A DNA stretch of 21,253 nt from Tubiluchus corallicola (GCA_030141605.1 JAQGDQ010002375.1:498001-519253), one strand, 5' to 3'. Positions 10,701 through 18,900 are shown, counted from the stretch's first letter. Program-made: numbers and translations. Notes: generated by a model from the sequence alone, not told the origin.

Positions 10701-13700
10701 CCAGGGATCTTGCTAGTAACATGTGTAGCAAGACCACTGCCTACTTGCTCAACACGTATCTTATTTGATAATGAGTAAAAGAAAGTGCTTTGGCCCTCTC
10801 CTCATAGTGTGACAATTTGACAGTGTAGTGTTACGGCTCATTTACATGAGAGAGTTTTCTCTCGTAAGTTCTCTCTGAGAGATCTTGCAATAATGAATAA
10901 TGTTTGTCTGCAATAACTTGCAAAAGTAAAGTTAGCCTTTAGCAAAATTGTAAAATGTTGTATTGCGTGTTTTGGATTATCATATTATGCATTATGGCAT
11001 TATGCATTCATAATTTAGCATTTACACTATAACACAGAGTGTTCCTTCCAAAAGAAAGAGTGCAGCACAAAAGAAAGAGTGCATAACAAATTGAACTTTT
11101 GCATTATAGCATCATGATGGTCTAAAAATGGTATTACATTTGTTTCAATTTTTTATTTTTTCAATTTCACTACCATATGACTTAGTTCAACTGATCTATT
11201 GGACGTTGTATTTAGCAATATTGGTATGCTTATAAGTTATAAGTTATGAGGTATATCAATATTGTGCCGTTGTAACGATCACACTCGGTAGACGTAAAAT
11301 GCGTTTCCATAACAAACTTTTTATTCTGTGAAAAAAATTATAATTTTGCCACATCATCAATTATGAGCAGTTGGAACATTAAGCTTAGTTGACATCTACA
11401 AATTTGTCTGTTATAACCCATCATCATTATGCTTGACAGTCCAATAACAATATCTGATTACTATCAAAATTAATAAAGAATATTTGTACCTGCAAAAGAT
11501 AATTAAAATTAAACCTATTAAAAATTCATAATAGAGTGCAGAAACAATACATGCACAATTGGATCTTCTGAGATTTGGAATGACTTAACAGTCAGCAAGC
11601 AATGGCTATAACTACTTCCAAGTGTATAAACAAATTGTGTCACGACTATAAGCAGATTTGATTTCAGCAACATTTTAACATAAAACACAGGTCTGTTAAA
11701 CGTAGTTGCAAGAGAAAATCTGCACTACATTAGAAACTGGTTTAACTAAACCTTCAATGTTGTGGCTTCCAGTCATTGCATTTCTTTTGAAGTCAACGAG
11801 CTATGAAAAGTTCGCACCCACTACATCCACACAAAGATCAGCTATAGCTTTTGTTAACTGCTTTTTTGGAAAACCCTGTAGTAATATATAGTAATTGCTA
11901 GCCTGTCAACCTAGATGAAAGCATTTCGAGAAATGAAAGTCTTTGCGAATGATACAGAAAGCGAGTACATCACTTCTAAGCTATTCATGTGATAGTTTTA
12001 ATGTTAACTGATTGTAATTAACTTGTTTTCTTAGGTTGAGGACTGGATGGTTGAAGATGTGGAATGTTCACACCTTGCTGTTCAGCACTTAATGCCTCAG
12101 TTACAGCTCACCATTGAAGAGCTGAAAAATTCTTTTTTAGACGCGTCTTCTTCTCCGGGCAAATGTACAGTTCTTTTGGAGCAGCTTACTGTTAAATCGC
12201 CTAATGAGTTATTACCATTCACAGAATGCCTTGTGGAAAGCATGCCCTCGTTACTCGGTAAAGAGGTGCCACGGCAGATGCTAACTCTTCTTCAGACAGT
12301 ATGGGTGAAATTGAACACGATCATTCCATTGAAGTTAGGCGTGTTGACTGTCAACAGTCTGCGGTTGAAAGCTACAAATATATTACAGCCAGTCATACCT
12401 TACACTCAAAATGATATCGTCGTAGATCCGCTGATTGTTTTGCGGTGTGACGAGCGCGTGTTTAGGTAGGTACTGTGTTCACCAAGTTTCATTCGTTTAA
12501 GTCAGTTCACATGAATTCTTAAAAAATTACACAGAGTGTTTCATAAATTATGAAATGCATTTGTACAATTGTATGAACAATGTTAAATTTCCAAATGACT
12601 TTGCAGATAAAGCAATTAATAAAATTTTTATGGGAAAAGGACATTAATTTTATTTGCAATTGCACCTTGTTATGTAGAGGCATTTCTTGTTTCTGTGGTT
12701 TTCAACCAAGTTTTTAAAATTGGTTTCACTTGACTTTTTTGTTTTTTAATCACACGATCGAGTGTCTAAGAGCAAAACTAACTCCAACCTTTTTATTTAA
12801 ATTCAGCTGTTATCACAGTTATATGCAGATATATACAAAACATTTATACACACTGTCAAAAGCAATTGTAACTTAATAAATTTAACATATTGCAGTAACA
12901 GTTGTATCAAATGATAGATTAACTTTGTGTTGAATTACACTGAACTGCAGTTGTTTTGTAAGTCGAAAATGTTTTCTTTCAGATGTCCGCCAATATTGGA
13001 AATCATTCTACGTCTGTTGAGAAGTTACCTTGCTGCCTCGCGTGCTCACCTTGCAACGCACATACAGTGTAATCCTCTAACAGAGAAACATGGACAAGTG
13101 TCCAGTGATGTAGAGAGAGAGGAGTTGAAGAACGCTCTAGTCGCTGCACAAGAAAGTGCTGCAGCTCAGATTCTCTTAGAGATTTGTCTTCCTACCAAAG
13201 AGGATCAGGTGCAATTATATAGGGAAAGTAATTTTACCTTAAGACACAATAGTGAAGAGATTAGTTTTACAATAAAGATAAAATCATTTGAAGGAAAACT
13301 ACAATTTTATATAAAGTGATTTTTTTGTGAAATTTTAGTTTTCAATATGTTACTGACATACTGTGGTCTATATTTTGCTGCAGCGAGCTAAGATTTTTTG
13401 AAATTTAATTTTTTACCTTGAAATAGTATATGTATGATATGTGTGAGCTCATGTAGACATCTACTTGTATGAAGAACTGTAATTTTTTGTTTCACTGGCT
13501 ACAATCTTACTGACGGCAACCATTGTTACCCAGAAAGCTGCAATTTCTCTTCATTTTGTTAGTGAGTTGACTAAGTTTTCATAATTACCGCCCAATTACA
13601 ACCTTTATAACCTAAAATTGATATGTAATGATAACAGTTTAGTTCACAATATGTCCATAATTGTGTGAGAATTCAGTGATTCAAATTTATTTTTTTTAGT

Positions 13701-14462
13701 TGCCCGGCTTATTATCTGACCTGCGAGAAGTAAGATGCATCATTTGCTCACACCTGCATCAGTGTTTTATAACAGATCCGTACCTTGCCAAACTTGTACA
13801 TTTTCAGGTAAACTTTTAGTGATATTGTACATCACATGTGAGCTTTCCGTAGTTTGTTGCATACAGGTTTGTGTGATATTTAAAACGGTGTGAAGAACAT
13901 GTCTGTCATTTCAGTATTGAAAAAATACTAGGTGAAGTTTGCAATAGTTGCAGCGATTGATGATGATCATGAAAAGGTCAAAGGTTAAGTGTACCAAACA
14001 ACACATTTGTGTACTTCGCAGCCCAAGCTATTGTAATTGTAACAGTTTTAACAGCTATCTAGAACCTTACCTAGTTCATTTTTTCTTGTTCCCAGTAAAG
14101 ATTCTGCTAGCAAATCACTCTTTGCACAGACTAATGCATAATTACGTAAAGTGCTCGTAAAACACTTGAAGTTACTGAACTGATGCAGCAGACGGCTTTG
14201 CTTTGCACAATTGCTATGCTCACAACGAATCTGCGAAAAGGCTTATTAAATTTTTTTGTCATGCATTTTGTGACTGGGAAATGGTTAAAGCCACGAATTA
14301 AGAGCATATTAACGGAGATCATTAGTGATAATTACTGTTGGTTTTTACTGATAGGGCTACCGCAGTGAATTGCTGCCAGTGACAGTTGCTGGAATACCAA
14401 GCATGCACATCTGTCTGGATTTCATTCCAGAGTTATTGAGCCAACCTCATGTTGAAGAACAG
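1499..14462 (+). CDS. INTS2: Integrator complex subunit 2 (INTS2), 15 exons seen, 3' end outside window
   Basis: INTS2 is a large helical scaffold subunit of the metazoan Integrator complex. That nuclear complex binds RNA polymerase II, cleaves snRNA 3' ends and terminates promoter-proximal transcription; INTS2 sits in its core with INTS1 and INTS7. Joining 1499-1776, 3173-3311, 3705-3807, 4395-4508, 4809-4939, 5473-5676, 6180-6343, 7325-7522, 7694-7808, 8855-9058, 10133-10567, 12035-12465, 12983-13208, 13700-13807 and 14355-14462 gives one open frame of 986 codons. It aligns end to end with vertebrate INTS2 as I remember it. Near-identical blocks include LPCLVRM, GEKQDEES, SAIIDLVCSTLGMK, RSFTKHKV, DPLIVLRCD, AGIPSMHICLDFIPEL. 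The ATG has A at -3, G at +4 and an upstream in-frame stop. The family is about 1,200 residues long, so roughly 200 C-terminal residues are missing because intron 15 runs off the window. Identity is from remembered homology, not a search. Confidence 0.95.
2398..2405 (+). repeat. Left target-site duplication of hAT-like element
   Basis: ATACTAAC, repeated exactly at 2821-2828 directly after the element. Eight bases is the diagnostic duplication length of hAT transposases. A further copy lies at 2801-2808, just inside the right end. Confidence 0.7.
2406..2820. mobile_element. Non-autonomous hAT-type element (415 bp) in intron 1
   Basis: The element begins CAGTGGTGGCTC and ends CCCACTG, so CAGTGG is inverted at the two ends. 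This is the classic hAT terminus. It is flanked by perfect 8-bp duplications (ATACTAAC). It is too short to encode a transposase and has no useful frame, so it is a MITE-like passenger mobilised in trans. Inverted similarity decays quickly after the first six bases, as often seen in hAT elements. The family call rests on termini and duplication length. Confidence 0.68.
2821..2828 (+). repeat. Right target-site duplication of hAT-like element
   Basis: ATACTAAC, identical to 2398-2405, immediately follows the terminal CACTG. Confidence 0.7.
3173..3311 (+). CDS. INTS2: INTS2 exon 2 (residues 93-139)
   Basis: 139 bp between TTTCTTTCAG and CAG|GTATAA. It encodes the SESILANSLQHGIGLEFE and RRMRLLLSELL blocks, which match the vertebrate ESILVSQLQHGLTLEFE region. 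It completes the split Arg codon and ends in phase 0. Confidence 0.93.
3312..3704 (+). other. INTS2 intron 2
   Basis: 393-bp GT-AG intron in phase 0 with acceptor CCCTTATTTCAG. I see no repeat or gene in it; open frames here are chance. Confidence 0.85.
3705..3807 (+). CDS. INTS2: INTS2 exon 3 (residues 140-173)
   Basis: 103 bp, reading through FFVKQSELFDSKVYLED and DVLCITQA, equivalent to the vertebrate FFFKSSELFESPVYLEE region. The donor is G|GTAAAC at 3808. It ends with one base of a Glu codon (phase 1). Confidence 0.93.
3808..4394 (+). other. INTS2 intron 3
   Basis: 587-bp GT-AG intron. It holds a short CTAA simple repeat at 4288-4310 and a small imperfect duplication of AAATAAATGAxTTATGA near 3942-3985. 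Nothing else was recognised. Confidence 0.8.
4288..4310 (+). repeat. (CTAA)n microsatellite
   Basis: Several perfect CTAA units followed by CTAG. It is a short simple repeat of no evident function. Confidence 0.85.
4395..4508 (+). CDS. INTS2: INTS2 exon 4 (residues 174-211)
   Basis: 114 bp between TTTTGTCTAG and G|GTAAGT. It encodes LPGLLPLVEVSEALLH and LIANAPESFNE, matching the vertebrate LPSLLPIVDVAEALLH and PDSFNE blocks. Phase 1 on both sides. Confidence 0.94.
4662..4673 (+). repeat. Poly-C run in intron 4
   Basis: Twelve consecutive C in the 300-bp intron 4 (4509-4808), followed by an A run. It is a homopolymer and prone to length error in assembly. Confidence 0.85.
4809..4939 (+). CDS. 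INTS2: INTS2 exon 5 (residues 212-255)
   Basis: 131 bp. The acceptor AATATAG is pyrimidine-poor locally but preceded by TTTTTCTTGC. The product VCESLVINGEKQDEES ... MNPTSALCIRALT aligns with the vertebrate GEKQDEES-like and KMNPSQAL blocks. The donor is ACA|GTAAGT at 4940, phase 0, joining to VEHCHLPGL in exon 6. The last 31 bases of the exon are the first part of a 72-bp tandem repeat that continues into the intron. Confidence 0.9.
4909..5141 (+). repeat. 72-bp tandem repeat spanning exon 5 end and splice donor (3.2 units)
   Basis: Units start at 4909, 4981 and 5053, with a partial unit from 5125. Units 1 and 2 differ at about 6 of 72 positions, and units 2 and 3 at about 8. Unit 1 contains the true exon 5 end (coding SALCIRALT) and the true donor ACA|GTAAGT, so the copies spread exon plus intron sequence downstream. 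Units 2 and 3 carry ACA|GTAAAT. Units 1 and 2 end in CACTTTCAG, an acceptor-like site, while unit 3 has lost that AG. The period is 24 codons, so the frame stays open through unit 2 and stops at TGA 5072-5074. Confidence 0.93.
4940..5472 (+). other. INTS2 intron 5
   Basis: 533-bp GT-AG intron in phase 0 with a strong acceptor CCTCTTTTCAG. Its first 200 bases are the tandem repeat copies. The rest is AT-rich with nothing recognised. Confidence 0.85.
5473..5676 (+). CDS. INTS2: INTS2 exon 6 (residues 256-323)
   Basis: 204 bp in phase 0 on both sides. It encodes VEHCHLPGLAVALTLDH, a Ser/Asp/Glu-rich stretch (SMSEDEESDN), then FVTGLLLG and VRTWF. These match the vertebrate ECHLPGLGVALTLDH and FVSGLLLG...VRTWF blocks. 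The acidic stretch is longer than the vertebrate one as I recall it. Donor AAG|GTACTG. Confidence 0.94.
5677..6179 (+). other. INTS2 intron 6
   Basis: 503-bp GT-AG intron in phase 0 with acceptor GATTTGTTTCAG. The middle (about 5750-5980) is more GC-rich than its surroundings and starts TTAACCCTTTCACG. It may be an old repeat, but no second end was found. Confidence 0.75.
6180..6343 (+). CDS. INTS2: INTS2 exon 7 (residues 324-377)
   Basis: 164 bp, encoding RKKEASLLFSLREEL, then VIQASCLLRLYSALRGIAGLK, which matches vertebrate VVKASALLRLYCALMGIAGLK. The donor is AA|GTATGT. The final Lys codon is completed by exon 8 (phase 2). Confidence 0.93.
6344..7324 (+). other. INTS2 intron 7
   Basis: 981-bp GT-AG intron. 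It holds a tRNA-derived fragment on the - strand (6509-6585). No other gene was recognised. The acceptor region GTTTGAACAATAG is weak in pyrimidines. Confidence 0.8.
6509..6585 (-). pseudogene. tRNA-derived fragment (tRNA pseudogene or SINE head)
   Basis: On the - strand an A-box-like GTCTAGTGGA (complement of about 6571-6580) is followed by a possible 5-bp anticodon stem TTCGA/TTGAA around a 7-base loop CTTGTGA. Next comes a good B box GGTTCAAATC (complement of 6530-6539). Loop numbering would give anticodon TGT (Thr). T-stem pairing is poor and the acceptor stem is not convincing, so this is not a working tRNA. A run of six T (complement of 6509-6514) downstream could act as a Pol III terminator, as in a SINE. 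No flanking duplication was identified. Confidence 0.5.
7325..7522 (+). CDS. INTS2: INTS2 exon 8 (residues 378-443)
   Basis: 198 bp, encoding LITSRPVATAAGVRFLSLGLCML, matching vertebrate LMTSRPPATPAGVRFVSLSFCML. The acceptor is AACAATAG and the donor AG|GTAAGA at 7523. The split Ser codon is completed in exon 9. Confidence 0.93.
7694..7808 (+). CDS. INTS2: INTS2 exon 9 (residues 444-482)
   Basis: 115 bp after the short 171-bp intron 8 (7523-7693). It encodes FGELLLLLAIHFHGNQ and SAIIDLVCSTLGMK, the best conserved block of the family. Acceptor TTTATTTCAG, donor AAG|GTGTGT, phase 0 at the end. Confidence 0.95.
7809..8854 (+). other. INTS2 intron 9
   Basis: 1046-bp GT-AG intron, most of which is the probable pogo/Tigger-like element at 7853-8697. 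Acceptor TTCTTTGTATGCAG. Confidence 0.8.
7853..8697. mobile_element. Probable pogo/Tigger-like non-autonomous element in intron 9
   Basis: The left end CAGTATAGCACTATTATAGC and the complement of the right end, CAGTATAACATCACTATAGC, are imperfect inverted repeats, and both continue GAAC. A TA follows the right end at 8698, as expected for Tc1/mariner-pogo target sites. The left flank reads CA, possibly a mutated TA. A second terminal-like start, TA then CAGTGCACTCGGTTATTG at 7965-7984, with nearby GGGGACATTTTGC, resembles pogo-type ends, so the element may be 7967-8697 or two nested copies. It has no transposase frame. The family name is from memory of terminal style. Confidence 0.5.
8855..9058 (+). 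CDS. INTS2: INTS2 exon 10 (residues 483-550)
   Basis: 204 bp in phase 0 on both sides. It encodes MFTQEIFTGQVVTSHAV, VPVTPNLNASMTGYLPVHC and LLKSRSFTKHKV, closely matching the vertebrate TQEIFTEQVVTAHAV ... RSFTKHKV region. Acceptor TTTGTATGCAG, donor AAG|GTTTGT. Confidence 0.95.
9059..10132 (+). other. INTS2 intron 10
   Basis: 1074-bp GT-AG intron. It holds the hexamer array at 9285-9386. Nothing else was recognised. Acceptor CTTCGCTTTTGTAG. Confidence 0.8.
9285..9386. repeat. Degenerate TTAGGG-type (CCCTAA) hexamer array, 17 units
   Basis: 102 bases in an exact 6-base register. Units include CCCTAA, TCCTAA, CCCAAA, CCCCAA and CGCTAA, with no indels breaking phase. The complement consensus is TTAGGG or TTAGGA. 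It looks like an interstitial telomere-type or ordinary hexanucleotide minisatellite that has decayed by point changes. Confidence 0.85.
10133..10567 (+). CDS. INTS2: INTS2 exon 11 (residues 551-695)
   Basis: 435 bp, the largest exon here. It encodes EWICRQIC, STPLHPLMPPLIQSFI, EPLTEREVLSVF, SQLLMLYYLLLFED and PMRYLVQEAQ, then MHFPHLCQ. These match the vertebrate WIYRQLC, STPLHPQLLPLI, LLVLYYILSYEE and NYPHLC segments. The frame stays open only to CAG at 10565-10567, where homology jumps to exon 12. The boundary sequence is CAG|GCAAGT, so the donor is GC rather than GT. Confidence 0.94.
10568..12034 (+). other. INTS2 intron 11 (GC-AG type)
   Basis: 1467-bp intron starting GCAAGT and ending TTGTTTTCTTAG. 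Only C at +2 departs from the donor consensus, the standard GC-AG subtype handled by the major spliceosome. Inside are a 19-bp tandem duplication (11050-11087) and a palindrome-rich stretch, CTCATTTACATGAGAGAG to about 10885, that could be an old MITE end. No partner end was found. Confidence 0.88.
11050..11087 (+). repeat. Two-copy 19-bp tandem repeat
   Basis: AAAAGAAAGAGTGCAGCAC followed directly by AAAAGAAAGAGTGCATAAC, with 17 of 19 positions identical. No function is suggested. Confidence 0.8.
12035..12465 (+). CDS. INTS2: INTS2 exon 12 (residues 696-838)
   Basis: 431 bp, encoding VEDWM, then ELLPFTECLVESMPSLL, VPRQMLTLLQTVWVKLNTIIP and YTQNDIVVDPLIVLRCDERV. The last block matches vertebrate YTQNDLMIDPLIVLRCDQRV almost residue for residue. 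Acceptor TTTTCTTAG, donor AG|GTAGGT, phase 2 at the end. Confidence 0.94.
12466..12982 (+). other. INTS2 intron 12
   Basis: 517-bp GT-AG intron, AT-rich, acceptor GTTTTCTTTCAG. No repeats or genes seen. Confidence 0.85.
12983..13208 (+). CDS. INTS2: INTS2 exon 13 (residues 839-914)
   Basis: 226 bp, encoding RCPPILEIILRLLRSYLAASRAHL, then EREELKNALVAAQESAAAQILLEICLP, matching vertebrate CPPLMDITLHMLNGYLLASKAYL and REELKNALLAAQDSAAVQILLEICLP. The donor is CAG|GTGCAA, phase 0. The frame continues past the donor by chance to 13319. Confidence 0.94.
13209..13699 (+). other. INTS2 intron 13
   Basis: 491-bp GT-AG intron with a strong acceptor TTTTTTTTAG. No repeats seen. An extra small exon encoding the linker present in vertebrate INTS2 cannot be excluded, but none is evident. 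Confidence 0.75.
13700..13807 (+). CDS. INTS2: INTS2 exon 14 (residues 915-950)
   Basis: 108 bp, encoding LPGLLSDLREVRCIICSHLHQCFITDPYLAKLVHFQ, matching vertebrate LREVQCLICCLLHQMYIADPNIAKLVHFQ. Phase 0 on both sides, donor CAG|GTAAAC. Confidence 0.94.
13808..14354 (+). other. INTS2 intron 14
   Basis: 547-bp GT-AG intron in phase 0 with acceptor GTTTTTACTGATAG. Nothing was recognised inside it; short open frames are chance. Confidence 0.85.
14355..14462 (+). CDS. INTS2: INTS2 exon 15 (residues 951-986), last exon in window
   Basis: 108 bp, encoding GYRSELLPVTVAGIPSMHICLDFIPELLSQPHVEEQ, matching the vertebrate GY..ELLPLTVAGIPSMHICLDFIPEL block. Phase 0 on both sides, donor CAG|GTACAT. The family continues with about 200 more residues that must lie beyond 21253. 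Confidence 0.94.
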
Positions 14463-15293
14463 GTACATAAATAAGAAGAACGAGAACAATGATAACAGCA
14501 AAATGCACCACTTTATAGGTTACTTTGGAAGCGAAAAGTTAATTTTGTTTTTAATATCTGTTTGATAGTTATGCTAAATAACACTATATTTGCATGTTAA
14601 ATTTGGAATTCTTAGTTAACTGAATTGATATCTTAAAGCTCTTCTATATTGTTTGCATTGTTATAAAATTAAATCAAAAATGATCTTCAGAACCTTGCAT
14701 AGAGTGATGCAAGTATAGATCTCTTCTTTTATGCTTAGTCCACATAGTCTCTCAAAGGAATGACATTCAAAACATTGAAATTTATCCAGACAATAAGTTT
14801 TCACTGACATTTGCTTTGAATACAACTATTTGTTGAAGAGATGTGCTTTAAATTCTTTTAATTTGTGAAATAGCACAAAAACAGCTTGTATGAGCTTTGT
14901 TTTACCATGTACTGCAAAAGGAAATCGATATTAAAGAAAAACGAATTTAGACAAGGAAATGAAACAAGAAGTTACTAACAGATATTTCAGCAATTAAAGC
15001 AAAAGCGTAAATGAACTTTTAAATTACATTCATATAACACCAAGTATGTTCGTTTACTGGACAAATTTTCACCTGCAACTAAACCAGAAACAGTGGGTTA
15101 TCAAAGCGCCGTAGTTTTCACTTTTGCTGTACACTTCCCGTACAAGTCTGTAAAACTTTTGTACAATTACTCGCAGAAATTTTTGCACCCATGCACTTTA
15201 CAAAATGTAATTTGTGTAGTCGCTTTTTGTTAAAAATTCATTTTTTTAGTGACAGAGCAGCACTGATACACCCGCTATAAATGAGTTATTCTA
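14463..15293 (+). other. INTS2 intron 15, part left of the retrotransposon
   Basis: Starts GTACAT and is AT-rich with no recognised gene or repeat. The last five bases (TTCTA, 15289-15293) would be one copy of the retrotransposon target duplication. The other copy is outside the window. Confidence 0.75.
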
Positions 15294-15499
15294 CGCCATT
15301 AATTAAAGAATGTTCCAGCTTTGTCTCAAACACCAAGACGACAAGAATAAATTTAACAACTTTATTGTAACTCGCAAAGCAACGAGGTTATGACTAGAAA
15401 GATGAGCGCAACCCGAAAAACAAAGAAGCTGAAAACAAAAGAGCAACTTTGCAAAAGGGGTAAAGTTGATAAAACTAACAACACGCATGTATACTGGCG
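15294..15499 (-). repeat. 3' LTR (about 206 bp)
   Basis: Bases 15294-15494 are identical to 21053-21253. The copies diverge immediately left of the block, apart from one shared A. The inferred right end, 15499, rests on a terminal inverted repeat CGCCA/TGGCG and on the polypurine tract beginning just outside. The ends are not the usual TG...CA. Because the other copy is truncated, the right boundary is inferred. Confidence 0.8.
15361..15366 (-). terminator. LTR polyadenylation signal AATAAA
   Basis: TTTATT on + reads AATAAA on -, about 133 bases into the LTR and 67 before its end, where an R-region poly(A) signal is expected. The same hexamer occurs in the 5' LTR at 21120-21125. Confidence 0.55.
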
Positions 15500-15523
15500 C
15501 GGCTTCTCTTTTCCTTTTTCTTA
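15500..15523 (-). promoter_or_regulatory. Polypurine tract (plus-strand primer of the retroelement)
   Basis: The + strand reads CTTCTCTTTTCCTTTTTCTT, so the - strand carries an unbroken 20-base purine run ending a few bases before the inferred LTR start. This is where the RNase H-resistant primer for second-strand synthesis must lie. It is the only long purine run on the - strand between the stop codon and the LTR. Confidence 0.7.
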
Positions 15524-15960
15524 ACCGATGGCTAGAAACAAAATCAAACAACATTTAGTATACATGTAATATGACACAAAAGGTGAAACTTGTAACTAGA
15601 ATTACAATACAAACGATATAGAATGTAATTTATGAACTATCGCAAACTACGATGTGCGGTGCACAACATTAATATACGTTGTTTATCATGAAAACAGTAT
15701 GTGCTTGTACAGTAATGCGAATATAAGTGCATTAACGATAGCTGTCACAGTATTACATATAGAAAGAGGTAATACACAGATGACCAAAGAAATACAGCAC
15801 GACTATAATAGAACTTAGCATGAAGTCAATGATTTAGGGTAATATTATCAGATTATGTTACTCAAAAACGCAATACAAAATTTGTGTGTAACTTACATTA
15901 TAAAGTCAAAAAGGCACACTTACAACTTGATATGTAAATGCTGAAGAAAAAGGATAAAAT
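15524..15960 (-). other. Retrotransposon 3' noncoding region
   Basis: About 437 bases between the Gag-Pol stop codon and the polypurine tract. It has no env-like or other convincing frame and is AT-rich with no repeat detected. Confidence 0.75.
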
Positions 15961-18900
15961 TCAGGTAACGTAGTCAGCAAGATATTTTGGGGGGCGACGA
16001 CTGCGTTTTGGATGAGAATAATCGGTGGCTGGAGGGATAGATTGCTCGGTTGAAGTGTCGCAAGTCGGGAACAACTGCTGAGGGACAGCAGATGCCTTGT
16101 CTGTATAGCTGTCAGATGGGGGTGAAGAAAGAGTGATGGGTATCAATGGCTGATGGGGAATTGGAAAGGCAGACACGGCCTCGGAGTCATCGTCATCATC
16201 GCAGAAACTATGTTTTAACAGAGGCGGAGGATACTTGTCATGGTCTGTGTGGGTCGGAACTAAATAACATTCAGAGTGCTTTACTTTATAAGATGAGGCA
16301 CGCAATTGCGAACCAGTAAATTTTTTTAGAAAGAGCCATTCTCCATCAATACCAGTGACAAGATACCTGCTGCGTGCCTGGGATTTATCGCGATCTGAGT
16401 AAAGGTAGACCAAGTCTCCTATATTGATAACAGGGTGATTAGGATTTCGTCTACTGGGACATTCAGAGGATTCGCTGTGTGAGTGATTGGCCTGGCGCTG
16501 CATGTGTTGGGATATGATAGTATCTCTGTCAGAAATGGGTAGCTGATCATGAGAGAACTGGTCGCGCTGTGTCCATAACTCCCGGGAGGACAAACCGCCA
16601 TGGCGGATGCGAGAATTTAGGCGAGCGAGAGCCATAGACAAACCTAAACGGGATACGGGTCCACCTCCAGGTTCGTGGCGCAAAAGTTCTTCTTCCAATT
16701 CCTGGATCGCACGCTCTGCAACTGGGTTCTTATTTGGATTTTTGATACGTCCAATTTCCAGAGAAAGACCAAGTTGCAGAAGAGTGCTGTCATTGGAAAG
16801 AGCACGAAAGCCAGGAGCAGGATCCACTCTGACTACTGCAGGAGGGCCATCTGGAGGGTGAAGATCTAAGCAAAGGCAAGCAAGAGCTTCACGAAAGGTG
16901 TCGCTTGTTTCATCTGGCACGATGCATGCATTCGTATAAGAAGTGGATGTTTCTCGCACTACTAGGATAAGTTGGCGATGACGTTTAAGAATGTCCGCAG
17001 CAAAGGACAGACCAACAGCATTGGGAGGAGAATCAGATGACTGGCTAATAAGACTTTGGGGAAACTTTTTCAGAGACGAGCACATGTGGCATGAGTCAGT
17101 AACTCGATCAATGGACTTTGACATGTCTAAAGCAAAGAAGTGGCGCCTGGCAACGAGCTGAAGCTGATGCTTTGTAGGGTGACTAAGCTTTATGTGAAGA
17201 GCTGTGAGAAGGCCTTCCAGAACAGAACGTGGAACCACGATGAGCTCCATGGAAGGGTGCAATGGCTCATGACGACGCACAACCAATACGCCATCCTTAG
17301 CAATTGTAGCGGCATTGAGGTACCTTTTAACATCTTTGATGTTAGTGCATTTCTTTGACGGACGCGTTCCTTGCCGAAGGTGGGCATGAGTGCGACGCAA
17401 ATCTGGACAGCCAGACTGGATGTCCCTCCATGCTGATCTGGTGGTAAAGGGCAATGGAGCAGTACAATTGATGATGTCCTGCACTGAGGCGGAACGGACA
17501 ACAGAATCTTCGGTCTGTATGATAAATGAGCAGATCTGACAATGTGGTTCGTTGCACTCAGGTGCATTTCTGCTTGCAAAATCCGAAGGAATATTGGCAT
17601 TTCCTGAGAGGTGCCGGACAGTTACCTGGTAGCGGCTTACGGTGGATAAAAATGACGTGACACGAGGACTGGCGGAAAATTCGCCTCTACAAAGCTTTTC
17701 TATAGCTTGAACACATGGTTTGCTGTCCGTTAGTACGCAGGGGTGAGAAGTCGACTGTATAATAAAAGGACTAAAATGTTTGACAGCAGCAGCAATGCAC
17801 AAGGCTTCTACCTCACAAGGTAACCATGTAACCTGGTGTTTGCGTAACTTGGCACTGAAGAATCCGGCAAGAAATAATTTGGAATTGCGGGTAACATACA
17901 AAGTAGCACCAATTCCCCTTTTAGTGACAGATCCATCAGTTACTATCCACAGCTGATCTGAAGGTACTGGTAAAATAATGGATTTGTGCATAGATAGAGC
18001 CTTTTGGGCAGCGGCAAAATGGTGGTGTAATTCATCGGTCCACTGCAGCTTGTCACGTGACTGCAGTCCAGCGATGGCATCCTCTAGAGGGGCTAACACA
18101 AGGGAACAGCCAGGTAAGACACGTCCAAGTACTTTATATGCACCAATAAATGATCGAAGACCATGGACTGTATCTGGTGCAGGGCATGTTGATAAGGTGG
18201 CTATGCGGTGAGGGCTAGCGGCAATGTTGCCTTGTGTCCAGATCCATCCTAGTATGGTGGTTGACTTTGGACAGATGATAGTCTTTGTGGGAGATAAGTG
18301 GATGTTAGACTTGTGAAGAGCGTCAAGAACCCGATGCCAATTGTCCAAGAGTTCTTCAGGGGTCTCACCTCCACAATAGAGGTCATCTGCTAATTTAGAA
18401 ACAAAGCCATCTTGGAGAGAGTCACCGAGGATCCGACACATTAATTCTTCTAGTGCCGTTTCAGAACCAGGCATGCCCATGGCACATCTGGTGTACACTC
18501 TGATGCCACGGAATGGAGTAGCTACCCCACAATATTTCATAGAAGAATGTTCTAATGGAATCTGATAGAAAGCATCAGTTAGGTCAGATACAATGATGTA
18601 ACGCCAACGGGCGATAGTTTGTAGGATAGTGTTGGCATCAGGCATTAAAGATGGCTGGGGCTTGCTATATCTGCCAACATCTGAAAAGGCTGTTACAAGA
18701 CGATGACCACCTCTGCGCTTTTTGACTGAGAATGAGGGGTTTAGGTATTCGACAGTAACATTAACATCTTCAGGGCGACGGACTACACCCTGTGCTTCAA
18801 GCTCATCAAACTTTGCTTGCAGCTCTATGAGTTTATCTCGTGAGTATTGAGGTACTCTGCCCTTGCGCTGTGGGGGCTGTACGGGACCCATATTGACTTT

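Noticed and set aside
10838-10900. MITE-like end rich in CTCTC/GAGAG in intron 11
   Set aside because: It has self-complementary stretches but no partner terminus or target duplication.
15303-15554. Open frames inside both LTRs (also 21062-21247)
   Set aside because: They are identical because the LTRs are identical. One runs through the polypurine tract, and no protein features were recognised.
15524-15960. A possible env gene after pol
   Set aside because: There are only about 437 bases with no long frame, signal peptide or membrane segment, so this is not an enveloped retrovirus-like element.
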